Notes: generated from the letters alone by a model not told the origin. 64,000 nucleotides of DNA from Streptomyces sp. SAI-127 (GCF_029894425.1 NZ_JARXYJ010000002.1:186001-250000), one strand, 5' to 3'; shown: positions 1-8,698, counted from the first letter of the stretch. Translations and numbers: made by a program.

Positions 1-171
1 GGTGACCCGCTCGTCGATCGCCTCGCCCGCAGCCGGGCGGTGCAGATCGATGACGAAGACGCGAGCACCGGCGGCGGTCAGGGACCGCGCGGTCGCCGCG
101 CCCAGGCCCCGGCCGCCGCCGGTGACCAGGGCGACCTTTCCGGCGATCGACCGGTCGGGCCTCTCAGCCAT
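1..171 (-). CDS. Short-chain dehydrogenase/reductase, N-terminal part (runs off the left edge)
   Basis: Only the first 57 codons are present; the rest lies beyond the window. Read on the minus strand from ATG at 171, the protein begins MAERPDRSIAGKVALVTGGG and continues RGLGAATARSL. This is the Rossmann cofactor motif TGxxxGxG of classical SDRs, which bind NAD(P)(H) at the N-terminus. The catalytic Ser-Tyr-Lys lies outside the window, so substrate and direction cannot be judged. The start overlaps the stop of the upstream hydrolase by 8 bases, so the two are probably co-transcribed and translationally coupled. Confidence 0.85.
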   Translation of the reverse strand, partial: MAERPDRSIAGKVALVTGGGRGLGAATARSLTAAGARVFVIDLHRPAAGEAIDERVT

Positions 172-1012
172 TGAGGAACTCGAGAACCTCGGGGACGAAC
201 TCCCGGTGGTACTGGAAGACGCCGCCGTGCCCGGAGTTCGGGTAGATCTTCAGGCGGGCGTTCGGGATCCGGCGGGCCATGTCCGCCGAGTTGCTGCTCG
301 CGACCATGAGGTCGTGATCACCGTTGGCGACGAAGACCGGCTGGGTGATCACCGAGAGGTCGTCGGGTGCGTGCAGTCCGGCCGCGCGGATGGCCTTCAG
401 CTGCGCGCGTCGAGCCTGCAGGGAGATTTTTTCGTCGCGATTCTGAGTGCGCTCCTTGAGCCGGGCGAGGTAGTGCTTCGCGGCCCGCTTGCCCTCGGCG
501 TCGCGCGGGAAGAACAGGAATGTCCTGGCGTCCTTCAGGGTGAGCGCGGACTTGACGTACGCCCCGACCGCGACCTTGTTGATCTCCTTGATGCCGCCGC
601 CTCCGCGGGGGCCGGTCCCGGCCAGGACGATCCGGCGCACGAGTTCGGGTGCCTGCAGGGCCACCATCTGTGCGACTCCGCCGCCGAGCGAGAACCCGAG
701 GAGGTCGACCTTCTCGAGTCCCATCGCACGGATGAAGGCGACGGCGTCGCGGCCCATGTCCGCGACGTCGGGCGGCACGGATCCTCCGGACGCGCCGACT
801 CCGCGGTTGTCGAACGCGATCACCCGGCGGTGGGCAGCGATGCCGTCGATGATCCTTGGGTCCCAGTCGTCAAGGACAGCCATCAGGTGGTGCAGGAACA
901 CCACTGGAACACCCTCGGTCGGGCCGAGCTCGCGGTAGGCGAACGGCACCCCGCCGACGTCGATCGTGCGAGTGGGCACGTCGATCCACTTCATGCTCTT
1001 TGTCGTCTTCAT
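164..1012 (-). CDS. Alpha/beta-fold hydrolase
   Basis: This 282-residue protein is a complete alpha/beta hydrolase, the usual size for the family. The nucleophile elbow is GFSLGG (Ser about 108), the likely acid is in NGDHD (about 232-234), and the catalytic His is in GHGG (about 262). An oxyanion-hole type HH pair sits at 41-42. Members include esterases, haloperoxidase-like and C-C hydrolases, and the sequence does not settle which. It is a soluble cytoplasmic enzyme with no signal peptide. It is followed by an SDR gene whose start overlaps its stop, suggesting a two-enzyme operon acting on one small molecule. An AT-rich stretch with repeats precedes it. Confidence 0.9.
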   Translation of the reverse strand: MKTTKSMKWIDVPTRTIDVGGVPFAYRELGPTEGVPVVFLHHLMAVLDDWDPRIIDGIAAHRRVIAFDNRGVGASGGSVPPDVADMGRDAVAFIRAMGLEKVDLLGFSLGGGVAQMVALQAPELVRRIVLAGTGPRGGGGIKEINKVAVGAYVKSALTLKDARTFLFFPRDAEGKRAAKHYLARLKERTQNRDEKISLQARRAQLKAIRAAGLHAPDDLSVITQPVFVANGDHDLMVASSNSADMARRIPNARLKIYPNSGHGGVFQYHREFVPEVLEFLNG

Positions 1013-1059
1013 CTGACCTCATTGGATGCGGCGCGAGGACCGCGGCTCCGGGTAGTTAT

Positions 1060-1088
1060 ATTACGGTCTTTTACCTTACGGTTGTAAT
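1060..1088. promoter_or_regulatory. AT-rich repeat stretch upstream of the hydrolase/SDR operon
   Basis: This is one of few AT-rich patches in the left arm. TTACGGT occurs twice (1061-1067 and 1076-1082) and the segment is bounded by ATTAC and GTAAT. It lies about 50-75 bases upstream of the hydrolase start, where a promoter and operator (for example of a TetR-type repressor) would be expected. No regulator gene is adjacent, so the role is inferred. Confidence 0.3.
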
Positions 1089-1241
1089 GTATATACGCCG
1101 TGTGGGGTGGTGGCAAGTGTTCTCGCGCGGTGACATTCATCCGAGGCGCGATCGGGCAGACGTACCACCCGGCCCAGCCAGTCGAGCGTCCGCCTCTTGC
1201 CCAGGACCTCGCTGTATTCAGCTCTCCAGGGGGCGTTGCCC

Positions 1242-2165
1242 TTATCGTGTGTCACGGGAGCCCTTGCAACCGGCGACTTGTTGGCGAGCATCCGGCGCCC
1301 CGTGACCCGGGACGGCGGGCGTGCGTTCGCCACGAGCCCCGGTCGGGACGGTGCCTGGGAACTCGCGCACCAGGTCGGCGAACGCGTGGGGCGTCTCGGT
1401 CTGAGGTATGTGACCCACGCCCGCGAACAGATGGCTGGACGCACCAGGCAGGCAGCGTCGAGCCTCGTCGAGGTGGTGGTACGGCAGGACGCGGTCCTGA
1501 TCGCCCCACACCACCAGGCTCGGCTCGTCCGCGGCGACCTTCCGCAGGAGCGACTCGCGCCACCGGGACCCGATTCCGCGTCGGGCAGAGGCGAGTCCCT
1601 GCCCGGTCTCCCACACGACCTGAACCGTGCCGGGCTGGGCGGCGATCGCCAGAGCGTGCTTGATGCGCATCGGCGTCGCAAGGTCAGGATTGGCGAAGTT
1701 CAGGTGCTCGATCATGCGGATGCCCGACGGTGTCACCCGGCGGCTCATCGCCCGTCCCGGCACCGGCACGGTAAGCAGGCGAAGCCGCAGAGCGACCTCC
1801 TTGCCGAAGCCGGCACCGTTGACCAGCACCGGATCGCGGCCCGTGCGGACTGCAGTGCGGCTATCTGCTGGGCCACGGCTCCGCCCAGCGAGTTGCCGAT
1901 CACGTGCAGGGGCCGGACCGGAGCTCGCCGACAGCGTTCACCGAGGCGAGAGCACCCCTGGCGAGGTGCAGGCGTCCGCCCGCGGAAGCCTGACCCGGGC
2001 AGGTCGAGCGCGATGACCCGGTACGTCTGGCGAGAGCCTGGCGAACTGCCGTGCAGGTGCAGGTGCAGGTGCAGGTGCAGGTGCAGGATCGGCTCGTGCG
2101 AGGGATCGCCCTCGACGCGGTCGCCGGTCCGGCCCCTGCACGTCGATCATGACGGGGGTGCTCAT
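1242..2165 (-). pseudogene. Frameshifted alpha/beta hydrolase
   Basis: Pieces of one alpha/beta hydrolase are spread over different frames. From ATG at 2165 the protein starts MSTPVMIDVQG, then coding sense moves to another frame (YRVIALDLPGSGF; nucleophile elbow VIGNSLGG near 1884-1905). It shifts again near 1830-1845 to the frame holding the last 195 codons, with the acid in WGDQD and the His in GVGHIPQTETPHAF. No single frame joins all three catalytic residues, so the gene is broken unless the assembly is wrong. A six-copy GTGCAG tract lies inside. Its start overlaps the stop of an upstream remnant as ATGA, which marks a former coupled operon. Confidence 0.7.
2051..2086. repeat. Six tandem copies of GTGCAG
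   Basis: A perfect 6-bp repeat occurs in six copies. On the minus strand it would encode alternating Leu-His inside the N-terminal region of the decayed hydrolase, just where the family has its HG oxyanion motif. Multiples of six keep the frame, so the tract alone is not the frameshift, but it is a classic slippage substrate. Confidence 0.95.
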
Positions 2166-2420
2166 GCCGAGGCCACCAGTTGCGCTGCCCCGACCGTCGA
2201 GAAGACCAGGGCCGACGGATCCGCGATCGGGTCCCGCGCGAGCAGCTGGCGATCGAGGTTGTAGTCCTGGGTCACGGCCCACGGCCTTGACGTGCCCCGC
2301 TGCGGGAAAAGTGCATAGGTGAAGTAACCGTGACGATCCATGGGGGCCAGGAACCAGCAGAGCCACGGTCTCGCCGTCGACGCGCAGAGGATCCGGCCGA
2401 ACGGCGACCATCGTGATTTC
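2162..2420 (-). pseudogene. Remnant of an unidentified gene upstream of the decayed hydrolase
   Basis: A minus-strand reading ending in TGA at 2162-2164 gives a plausible C-terminus with MDRHGYFTYALFPQ, then WAVTQDYNLDRQLL, then LVFSTVGAAQLVASA. Its stop overlaps the ATG of the hydrolase. A neighbouring frame supplies VDGETVALLVPGP just before it, so the reading appears to shift near 2340. I do not recognise the family. It is probably the 3' part of a gene once co-transcribed with the hydrolase. Confidence 0.35.
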
Positions 2421-2495
2421 GTACAGACGGATGGTTGTCGCTTAGGACATCGGTCTCGTGTTTTCGGTTTCTGGCCGGCCCTACGTCCCCGTCCG

Positions 2496-3098
2496 TCACG
2501 GACGGAAGCGTGCGGACCACCCGGGTTCCACCAGACCCCATTCGGCGTCCCATTGCGCGTACCTTCTCCGGTCCAGGACCAGGCGCATGCCCGCCCAGGC
2601 CGCATAGGATCCGCCGGCCACGCCGAGCGCCGCCATACCGCCCACCAGCCAGCCACTGGTCGTCGCGTTGATCGTGGTCGTCGGCGGATCGGTGACTTGT
2701 CCGTCGCGGGTCACCCACACACGTACGGCAGAGCCCTTGGGAGTTCCCGGCCTCACCAGGGCCGCACCCGTCCGCACGACACCGTCGACGTCGGTCCAGC
2801 GAACCGGTGCCGGTCGCTTCGCCCAGTCGCCACCCTCAGCGGTCGACGTCAGCCGGGCGGTGACCTGGTGCCGTTCCGCTGCCTGGGTCCGCACAGTGTG
2901 CATCGACGCTTCGTACGCTGTCCGTCCCGCGCTGACGGCGGCTGCCGGCAGCCCGAGGACCAGAACGACCATCAGAACTCGGCGCATCCAGCACTCGAAC
3001 CTGTCGGACGCACGCCTCAGGGAGTTCCCGCCCTTGGCCGCGTGATCGCCGCGCCTCGGCGGCGGACCGGGTGTGTACGGCGAACCTTGTGTGCTCAT
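2496..3098 (-). CDS. Rv1733c-like transmembrane protein
   Basis: This 200-residue membrane protein starts at ATG 3098, chosen over more upstream codons because GGAAGG stands just before it. After a basic stretch there is a first membrane segment (roughly MVVLVLGLPAAAVSA), then an external domain with AAERHQVTARL and VRVWVTRDGQVTDPP. A second membrane segment follows (GWLVGGMAALGVAGG), then a short basic tail. This layout is that of the Rv1733c family, dormancy-associated in Mycobacterium and common in Streptomyces beside universal stress proteins, as here. Its molecular function is unknown. Confidence 0.75.
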   Translation of the reverse strand: MSTQGSPYTPGPPPRRGDHAAKGGNSLRRASDRFECWMRRVLMVVLVLGLPAAAVSAGRTAYEASMHTVRTQAAERHQVTARLTSTAEGGDWAKRPAPVRWTDVDGVVRTGAALVRPGTPKGSAVRVWVTRDGQVTDPPTTTINATTSGWLVGGMAALGVAGGSYAAWAGMRLVLDRRRYAQWDAEWGLVEPGWSARFRP

Positions 3099-3259
3099 GA
3101 CCCGCCTTCCAACAATTTGCCAGCCGTCCCCCACCATCTGCTCCCACCGTCGAACGGCGGCGGGATCGGGGCACAGGGCCGAAGATCCCTGCCGGGCCGG
3201 CTTTCGGTCCCCGTCCACCGGTGGCCGAAACGGTCCAGCCCCGCAGGCCGCGGTCGCGT

Positions 3260-3681
3260 CGGTCATATCTGGGAACGACCGCGACGGGGCACGGCGCGTG
3301 ATGCAGCAGCGCGTGATTGATCAGACCCAGTCGTAGCCCGGGTCCCCCTTTCTTCTGCGTGCGCCGACGACCAGCAGGTCCGCGGCCGACGCGGCCTCCA
3401 GCAGTGTTCGGCGCACCGGACACCGGGCGGCCACGGCCAGGTTGACCGAGGGTAGCGGCGGCGTTCTCATGCAGCACCTCGCTCGACAACTGCACCGTGG
3501 GATGTCCTTCCCCGGCGCGCTCCGAGGCGGCACTGATCAGGTCGGAAGGCTCGTGATCACCGGCAGCCGTATGCGCGAGGTGGAGTGAGGGACTGTGCCG
3601 GGCCGCCTCGGCCGTGGGCCGGTCCACGGCCTCCGGGCTCGATTCGGATCCGTCGATGCCGACCACCAAGGGAATCGCCAC
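3260..3681 (-). pseudogene. Universal stress protein with two frameshifts
   Basis: From GTG at 3681, with a good ribosome site (GAGAGGAG), the protein begins VAIPLVVGIDGSESSPEAVD, the nucleotide-binding start of a UspA domain. After HENAAAT, coding sense passes to another frame (LLEAASAADLLVVGARRRKG). It then returns to the first frame for the family end LINHALLHHAPCPVAVVP. The two shifts compensate, so a single-domain Usp of about 140 residues would result if both were errors. As written, the conserved middle is scrambled. It stands divergent to the intact tandem Usp at 3893. Confidence 0.65.
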
Positions 3682-3892
3682 CGGACCTGTCTCCTCTCGG
3701 GGCGGGTGCCACGTGCCTGCCTTGCCTCCCCTCTACGGTTCCGCATGCGCCGGGGAGGATATTGGGGTACTCCTCGAAGTAGAGAAGCACCGCGCTCGGC
3801 ATGTCGGCGACGTCCGGAGCAAGCACTCCATCGGACTCGTGCATCGTCACCCACCGTCGTATCCAGTTTCGTACGAGACGGAGGCCGCCGCC

Positions 3893-4756
3893 ATGCAGCC
3901 AGTCATCACCGTGGGCCTGGACGGTTCACCCGAGAGCCTCGCCGCCGCCCGCTGGGCCGCCGACGAGGCCGACAAGCGCAAACTCACGCTGCGCCTGCTG
4001 CACGCGTGGCCACTGCTGGCGCCGGAACCGGCCCGCGTCCCTTCGGAAGTCGATCAGAACTACTGGGCGAAGCGCTTCGTCCACACCGCGCGCGCGGAAC
4101 TGGAATCCAGCCACCCGGGTCTGACCATCATCGGGAGCCTGGTGGCCGAGGACGCCCGGAAAGCCCTGCTCCAGGCGGCGTCGGAATCCGAGCTGATCGT
4201 GCTCGGCTCCCGGGGGCTGGACACCGTCGGAAGCTACTTCCTGGGTGACGTCAGCATGCCGGTCGTTGCGCGGACGGAGCGGCCGGTTGTCCTGATCCGC
4301 ACCGGATACGGGACAGCGCAGCCGACGCCGGCGAGCCGTGTCGTCGTGGCTCTGAAACTCCACGGATCCAGCGACGAACTGCTCGACTTCGCCTTCCACA
4401 CCGCTGCGGTCAGAGAGGTTCCGCTCCTGGCCGTGCACGGCCGAAGCGTGCCGCTCCACGCGCGCGTGCCCTGGGGCGTGGACCACGCCGTCAGCGAAGA
4501 GATGACACGGGACGCGCAGCAGGAGTTGGGCACGGCCCTCCACCGCTGGCGCGAGAAGTACCCACAGGTGGACGCGGCCCACGCCATCCGGCTCGAGACT
4601 CCCGCGAAGGCCGTCGTGCATGCCGCGGAAGGCGCGGCGCTGCTCGTCGTCGGCCGGCGCACACACCGGCACGACATGGCACCCCACCTGGGCCACGTAA
4701 CGCATGCTGCCATCCATCACGGGCGCTGCCCCGTCGCCGTCGTCCCTCATGGCTGA
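3893..4756 (+). CDS. Universal stress protein, tandem UspA domains
   Basis: This 287-residue protein has two UspA domains. The first begins MQPVITVGLDGSPES and ends around LGSRGLDTVGSYFLGDVS with PVVLIR. The second starts near SRVVVALKLHGSSDE and ends GRRTHRHDMAPHLGHVTHAA then CPVAVVPHG. The Gly-rich stretches match the ATP-binding G-2X-G-9X-G(S/T) pattern only loosely in the second domain. GGAGG stands 8 bases before the ATG. Family members bind ATP and act in hypoxia, stationary-phase or redox stress. The Rv1733c-like gene and broken Usp nearby suggest a dormancy-type stress regulon, although I found no convincing DevR box. Confidence 0.88.
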   Translation: MQPVITVGLDGSPESLAAARWAADEADKRKLTLRLLHAWPLLAPEPARVPSEVDQNYWAKRFVHTARAELESSHPGLTIIGSLVAEDARKALLQAASESELIVLGSRGLDTVGSYFLGDVSMPVVARTERPVVLIRTGYGTAQPTPASRVVVALKLHGSSDELLDFAFHTAAVREVPLLAVHGRSVPLHARVPWGVDHAVSEEMTRDAQQELGTALHRWREKYPQVDAAHAIRLETPAKAVVHAAEGAALLVVGRRTHRHDMAPHLGHVTHAAIHHGRCPVAVVPHG

Positions 4757-4944
4757 GCCCGGCCACCTGACAGCCGTACGCCCACGGGGCACTGGCCAGG
4801 CCCCGGGCTTCCGCCGCCCTTGCATGGAGCCGGACCGACGGGAGACGCAGGACGATTTCGTCATCCGATCAGCGGCCACGCTGAGAAGGCTCAGTGATCA
4901 CCTATGAAACGCGGGTACTGCGCCTGGCAGACGTCGGCGTCGGG

Positions 4945-5913
4945 TCACCACTGAGTGATGAGAGGCGTGTCCGGTCCGCGCTGCCGCCAGGCTTCGGTGA
5001 GGCGGACGAGGCGGGTGGGGGCGGCGATGCCGCGCACGGTTGCGATCTTGCCGTCGGTGACGTCGAACGTCACGGTGCCTACGACCTGGTCTCCGAGCAC
5101 GAAGAGGATGGCGGGGGAGTCGTTGACGAGCGCGTAGTGGACGGCGGGCGTGCCGCCGACGAGTCGCCGTTTCGCGGGTGTGGGCTTGAATCCGGCCCGT
5201 GCGATGGCGGCGATGCGCGCGGGAGTGTCGTACTGCAGCAGCGTCTTGGCCAGGCCGGCGCCGTTGGAGTCGGCGATCGCGATCGCGTCGTCGGTGAGCA
5301 GCGCCACGAGCCGTTCAATACGGCCGGAGGTGGCAGCGGCGAGGAATTCCTCGACGATGCCGCGGGCGGACGCCGGGTCGACTTCGCCGCCGCGGCGGCG
5401 CGCGGCGGTGATGCGGTGCCGGGCCCGGTGGAGGTGCTGCTGGCTTGCGGACTCGGTGATGTCGAGGATGTCGGCGATCTCGGCGTGGCTGTAGGAGAAC
5501 GCTTCGCGCAGGAGGTAGACGGCCCGCTCGACGGGTGACAGGCGCTCCATGAGGGTCAGCATGGCCAGAGAGACCGATTCGCGCTGCTCGAACGTGTCGG
5601 CCGGGCCGAGCATCGGGTCCCCGTCGAGTAGCGGTTCGGGCAGCCATGCGCCGACGGTGCGTTCGCGGCGGGCCTGTGCCGAGCGGAGCCGGTCGAGGCA
5701 CAGGTTGGTGATCACCTTGGTCAGCCATGCTTCCGGCACCTTGATCTGCTGCCGGTCGGCGGCCTGCCAATGCATGAACGCGTCCTGTACGGCGTCTTCG
5801 GCGTCGGTGGCGGAGCCCAGCAGCCGGTAGGCCAGCGAGGCCAGCCGGTTCCGGCTGGCCTCGAACTGGCTGGTGCCGAAGCGATCAATGGCGGTTGGGT
5901 CCACGTGGATCAC
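4945..5913 (-). CDS. RNA polymerase sigma factor, ECF41/SigJ type
   Basis: This protein of about 322 residues has sigma-70 region 2 (LASLAYRLLGSATDAEDAVQ, then DAFMHW), region 4 (LSPVERAVYLLREAFSYSHA then EIADILDITESASQQHLHRA) and a SnoaL-like C-terminal domain of about 110 residues. That extension defines ECF41, where it adjusts sigma activity in place of an anti-sigma factor. The first codon is probably GTG 5913, 16 bases after the stop of the oxidoreductase; GTG 5904 is possible and neither has a strong ribosome site. ECF41 genes are typically paired with oxidoreductase or related redox genes, as here. The usual DGGGK linker motif reads DSNGAGLAK and the C-terminal NPDKL reads APTRL, so the signature is divergent. 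Confidence 0.88.
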   Translation of the reverse strand: MIHVDPTAIDRFGTSQFEASRNRLASLAYRLLGSATDAEDAVQDAFMHWQAADRQQIKVPEAWLTKVITNLCLDRLRSAQARRERTVGAWLPEPLLDGDPMLGPADTFEQRESVSLAMLTLMERLSPVERAVYLLREAFSYSHAEIADILDITESASQQHLHRARHRITAARRRGGEVDPASARGIVEEFLAAATSGRIERLVALLTDDAIAIADSNGAGLAKTLLQYDTPARIAAIARAGFKPTPAKRRLVGGTPAVHYALVNDSPAILFVLGDQVVGTVTFDVTDGKIATVRGIAAPTRLVRLTEAWRQRGPDTPLITQW

Positions 5914-5929
5914 CCTAAGTACCAGGCGG

Positions 5930-7129
5930 CTACGCGACCGCTTTTTCGGCGGATGCGTTCGGCGCGGCGGCAAGGGGGCGCTTGCGCTTGGGCAGGCCGA
6001 AGGTCGGGTGCGAGGTGGTCCAGAGCGACATCTTGACGATGCCCGTCTTGATCCGCGCGGCCTTCCGGCCGCCCACATACTTCGGCTTCGCCTGCCCTTC
6101 GGCATCGACCATCTGCAGGATCCCGTCCCGCTGCCCGAGGCTGATGTGGTTGCCCAGGTACTCCAGCCTGGTGTTCGCGATCTTGCGGCCGGTAAGGCGT
6201 CCCACGATCGAGGCCGTGGCCTGCATGCCGGTGTAGCCGGCCGAAGCGCACGACATCGGCAGCGGCCGACCGTTGTCGCCGATGGCGTAGGCACTGTCGC
6301 CGGCAGCGTAGACGTTCGGGTGCGAGACCGACTGCATGGTGCGATCGACGACGATCCGACCGTTCTCGGTGACCTCCAGCCCCCCGGCGGCGGCGATGGG
6401 GCTGACCGCGAACCCAGCCGTCCACACAGTCGCGTCGGACGCCAGGGCAGTGCCGTCGGTGAACAGCACTCGCGCCGCTTCGACGGCTTCGGCCTCGGTG
6501 TGCTCCAGGACTGTGATGCCCAGCCGGTCGCAGGCCCGGTGCAGGTGGCTGCGGGCTCCGGGGGAGAGTTGGGCGCCCAGCTCTCCGCGGGCGACCAGCG
6601 TCACCGACAGGCCGGGCCGGGACTCGGCGATCTCGGTGGCGGTCTCGATGCCGGTCAACCCGTCGCCGACGATCAGCACACTCCCGCCTTCGCCCCGCCC
6701 GCTCAGGCTGTCCAGACGCTCGCGCAGGCGCAGCGCGGAAGGCCGGCCGGCGACGTCGAAGGCGTGCTCGGTCACGCCGGGGACGCCGCGGGCGGTGACG
6801 CGGCTGCCGAGCGCGTAGAGAAGCGTGTCGTAGACGAGTTCACCGCCGCCGTCGGCGTCGGCCACGGCGACGGCCTGGCGCTCGGGGTCGACAGCGGTGA
6901 CACTGGCGAGGCGCAGTCGTATCCCCGTGCCCGCGAAGACGTCGGTGAGCTGTGGAGCCGCGATCGCCCGGCCGGCCGCGAGCTGGTGCAGGCGCAGCCG
7001 CTGGACGAAGTCCGGCTCGGAGTTGACCACGGTGATCTCGGTGTCCGCCGGGGACAGCCGGCGGGCCAGGGTCCCGGCCACGTAGGCCCCGGCGTAGCCG
7101 GCACCGAGGACGACGATGCGGTGCTTCAT
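5930..7129 (-). CDS. NAD(P)/FAD-dependent oxidoreductase, NDH-2-like
   Basis: This 399-residue flavoprotein starts at ATG 7129 with AGGAGC upstream. It has an N-terminal FAD Rossmann motif (VVLGAGYAGAYVAGTLARRL), a central NAD(P) motif (VLIVGDGLTGIETATEIAE), and the C-terminal FAD contact VYAAGDSAYA. This is the pyridine nucleotide-disulfide/type II NADH dehydrogenase fold without a redox-active CxxC pair, so it is not a disulfide reductase. The acceptor (quinone or small molecule) cannot be told. It is the likely partner and target of the downstream ECF41 sigma gene, with a 16-base gap between them. Confidence 0.88.
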   Translation of the reverse strand: MKHRIVVLGAGYAGAYVAGTLARRLSPADTEITVVNSEPDFVQRLRLHQLAAGRAIAAPQLTDVFAGTGIRLRLASVTAVDPERQAVAVADADGGGELVYDTLLYALGSRVTARGVPGVTEHAFDVAGRPSALRLRERLDSLSGRGEGGSVLIVGDGLTGIETATEIAESRPGLSVTLVARGELGAQLSPGARSHLHRACDRLGITVLEHTEAEAVEAARVLFTDGTALASDATVWTAGFAVSPIAAAGGLEVTENGRIVVDRTMQSVSHPNVYAAGDSAYAIGDNGRPLPMSCASAGYTGMQATASIVGRLTGRKIANTRLEYLGNHISLGQRDGILQMVDAEGQAKPKYVGGRKAARIKTGIVKMSLWTTSHPTFGLPKRKRPLAAAPNASAEKAVA

Positions 7130-7167
7130 GTGTCGCTCCTGTCTGTTCGCCTGTTCTCGGTGACTTG

Positions 7168-7194
7168 AGCGGAACAGCGGCCGGATTGCTGACA
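7168..7194 (-). promoter_or_regulatory. Possible ECF41-type promoter before the oxidoreductase/sigma operon
   Basis: On the minus strand TGTCAGC (7194-7188) is followed 16 bases later by CGCT (7171-7168), about 40 bases before the oxidoreductase start. The reported ECF41 consensus is TGTCACA-N16-CGTC, so spacing is exact but two or three bases differ. It would fit autoregulation by the sigma factor encoded downstream. Confidence 0.3.
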
Positions 7195-7488
7195 GGAACG
7201 GCATGTGGCATGGGTCACAGAGCGACGGGAGCGACCTCAGGATGCTCGCGACGCCGAGGCGGAGCAGGTGCAGACCGAGCGTGGGTAGGCGGCGGGTCCC
7301 GTATCAGTTCGAGGCCCGCATGGACATATCCGCCGGCGACTTCGACGGAAGGCAGTTGGTGTGGCGTGCCGTCTGGGCCTCGCTCTGCCAGGCCCGGCAC
7401 GGCACCTTGAGGCCGGGTTTGGTTGTGAGCTGTCGACCGCTGACTTGTTTGTGTCCGCGGGTGTTGAGCAGACTCGGGCGGAGGAAGC

Positions 7489-8454
7489 TCAGTGCGGGAA
7501 TGCCCGCGGCGGACGCTGACGGGGCAGAGTGGCGCGGAAATCCTCGATCACGGAACTCACCTGTCGCATCAGCGAAGTCCGTTCCAGCAGACCGAGGTAG
7601 AGATTGCGGCGGGCCAATCCAGGCAGGTCCACACAGAAGTACAGTGCCATCAGCGGGTTCACGAACAACTCGCCGTCCTTGGTCCTTTCCGTGAACCGGA
7701 CATCGCCGAAGTCACCGCGCACGGCGGCGGCGACGGATCCGTTCACGATGCTCGGGTGGCTCGCGGTGTGGCGCTGGGCGTGCGCTACCGCGTCGAGATA
7801 GAGCGCGCCCTCCCGCGACGCCCCGAGCAGCGAGAACGCCCCGAGATAGGCGCCGTCCCGGTCCAGGGCGGCCAGGTTCTCCAGTACGAGCGAGTGGTTC
7901 ACGCCGTGATAGGCGTCCACTCCGAAGCCGAGGCAGGCCACCAGCCGATGCGGGATTTCGTCGAGCCCGCTCACGGCGGCCAGGCTCGCCATGTCCTCCT
8001 CCGGGGTGCCGAGACCGTGCTCGTCGCCGCGCATCAGGATGTCGGTCCCGCCGTCCACCAGTACGATCGCGTCGACACCGCCGAGATGCGTGATCAGCGT
8101 CCGGTAGGCCGCCCGCAGCGGACCGACCCCGATGCTCGGGAACGCGTACACGGTCGACGGCAGATCCTGCGTCGCGAGCCACTGGGCGAGCGTCCGTTCG
8201 GGAAAGTAGTCGCCGCGCAGGGGGGTTTCGGGCCCGACGGCCGCGACGTCCTGGTCCACCCACACATCGAGGTCCAGGCCGTACAGATCGGCGAAGGACA
8301 GGTTGGCGAGGTACACCTCCTTGCCCGCGGACCGCAGCGCGAGTGCGAGCGGCAGCCCGGCATACACGTCGAAGCCGCCGCCCGCACCGGCGATGAGTAC
8401 CCGTCGCGCGCCGCGCAGGCGGGTGAAGAACGCAGGTTCCCCCAGAGAGATCAC
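7489..8454 (-). CDS. DUF1152 domain-containing protein
   Basis: The core gives VISLGEPAFFTRLRGARRVL then IAGAGGGFDVYAGLPLALAL, the DUF1152 hallmark, followed by an aspartate-rich stretch (VLVDGGTDILMRGDEHGLGT) and a conserved GVDAYHG. I place the start at GTG 8454 because the family begins there. The frame is open up to ATG 8607, which would add 51 serine-rich residues with less typical codon use. Neither start has a clear ribosome site. The function of the family is unknown; the Gly-rich motif suggests nucleotide binding. A perfect short palindrome lies about 45 bases upstream of the chosen start. Confidence 0.75.
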   Translation of the reverse strand: MISLGEPAFFTRLRGARRVLIAGAGGGFDVYAGLPLALALRSAGKEVYLANLSFADLYGLDLDVWVDQDVAAVGPETPLRGDYFPERTLAQWLATQDLPSTVYAFPSIGVGPLRAAYRTLITHLGGVDAIVLVDGGTDILMRGDEHGLGTPEEDMASLAAVSGLDEIPHRLVACLGFGVDAYHGVNHSLVLENLAALDRDGAYLGAFSLLGASREGALYLDAVAHAQRHTASHPSIVNGSVAAAVRGDFGDVRFTERTKDGELFVNPLMALYFCVDLPGLARRNLYLGLLERTSLMRQVSSVIEDFRATLPRQRPPRAFPH

Positions 8455-8494
8455 CGCAGGACGGTACTGCACTTGATCGGGCGATGTCGGTGAA

Positions 8495-8509
8495 TCACCT
8501 GACAGGTGA
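8495..8509. promoter_or_regulatory. Palindrome TCACCT-GAC-AGGTGA
   Basis: A perfect 6-bp inverted repeat with a 3-base centre sits between the DUF1152 gene and the divergent padR gene. It is about 40 bases upstream of the DUF1152 start chosen here, and would lie inside the gene if the longer start were used. It looks like a dimeric repressor operator. The binding protein is not identified; PadR is the nearest candidate. Confidence 0.4.
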
Positions 8510-8698
8510 GGAGGGTGGATCCAGTAGATCTGGCGCGTGAATGACGCCACACCCGAGGATGACGAGCCCAACAGCTTCGTCGAGAACTCGAAGAACCTGT
8601 CGCCCATCTCTCATCTTCGGTCCGCATCTGCTGACCGGCCGTCGCTGTCTGAAGTGATCCCGGCCCGGTATCGGGTCGAGCTGCACGTTGACGCCCAC

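Noticed and set aside
3557..3850. Possible small minus-strand gene starting MTMHESDGVLAPDVADM in the Usp divergent region
   Set aside because: Its second half overlaps the broken Usp gene in another frame, and it has no family match I know. The support is too thin.
4234..4879. Minus-strand frames opposite the tandem universal stress protein
   Set aside because: They are shadows; both UspA domains on the plus strand are intact with a ribosome site.
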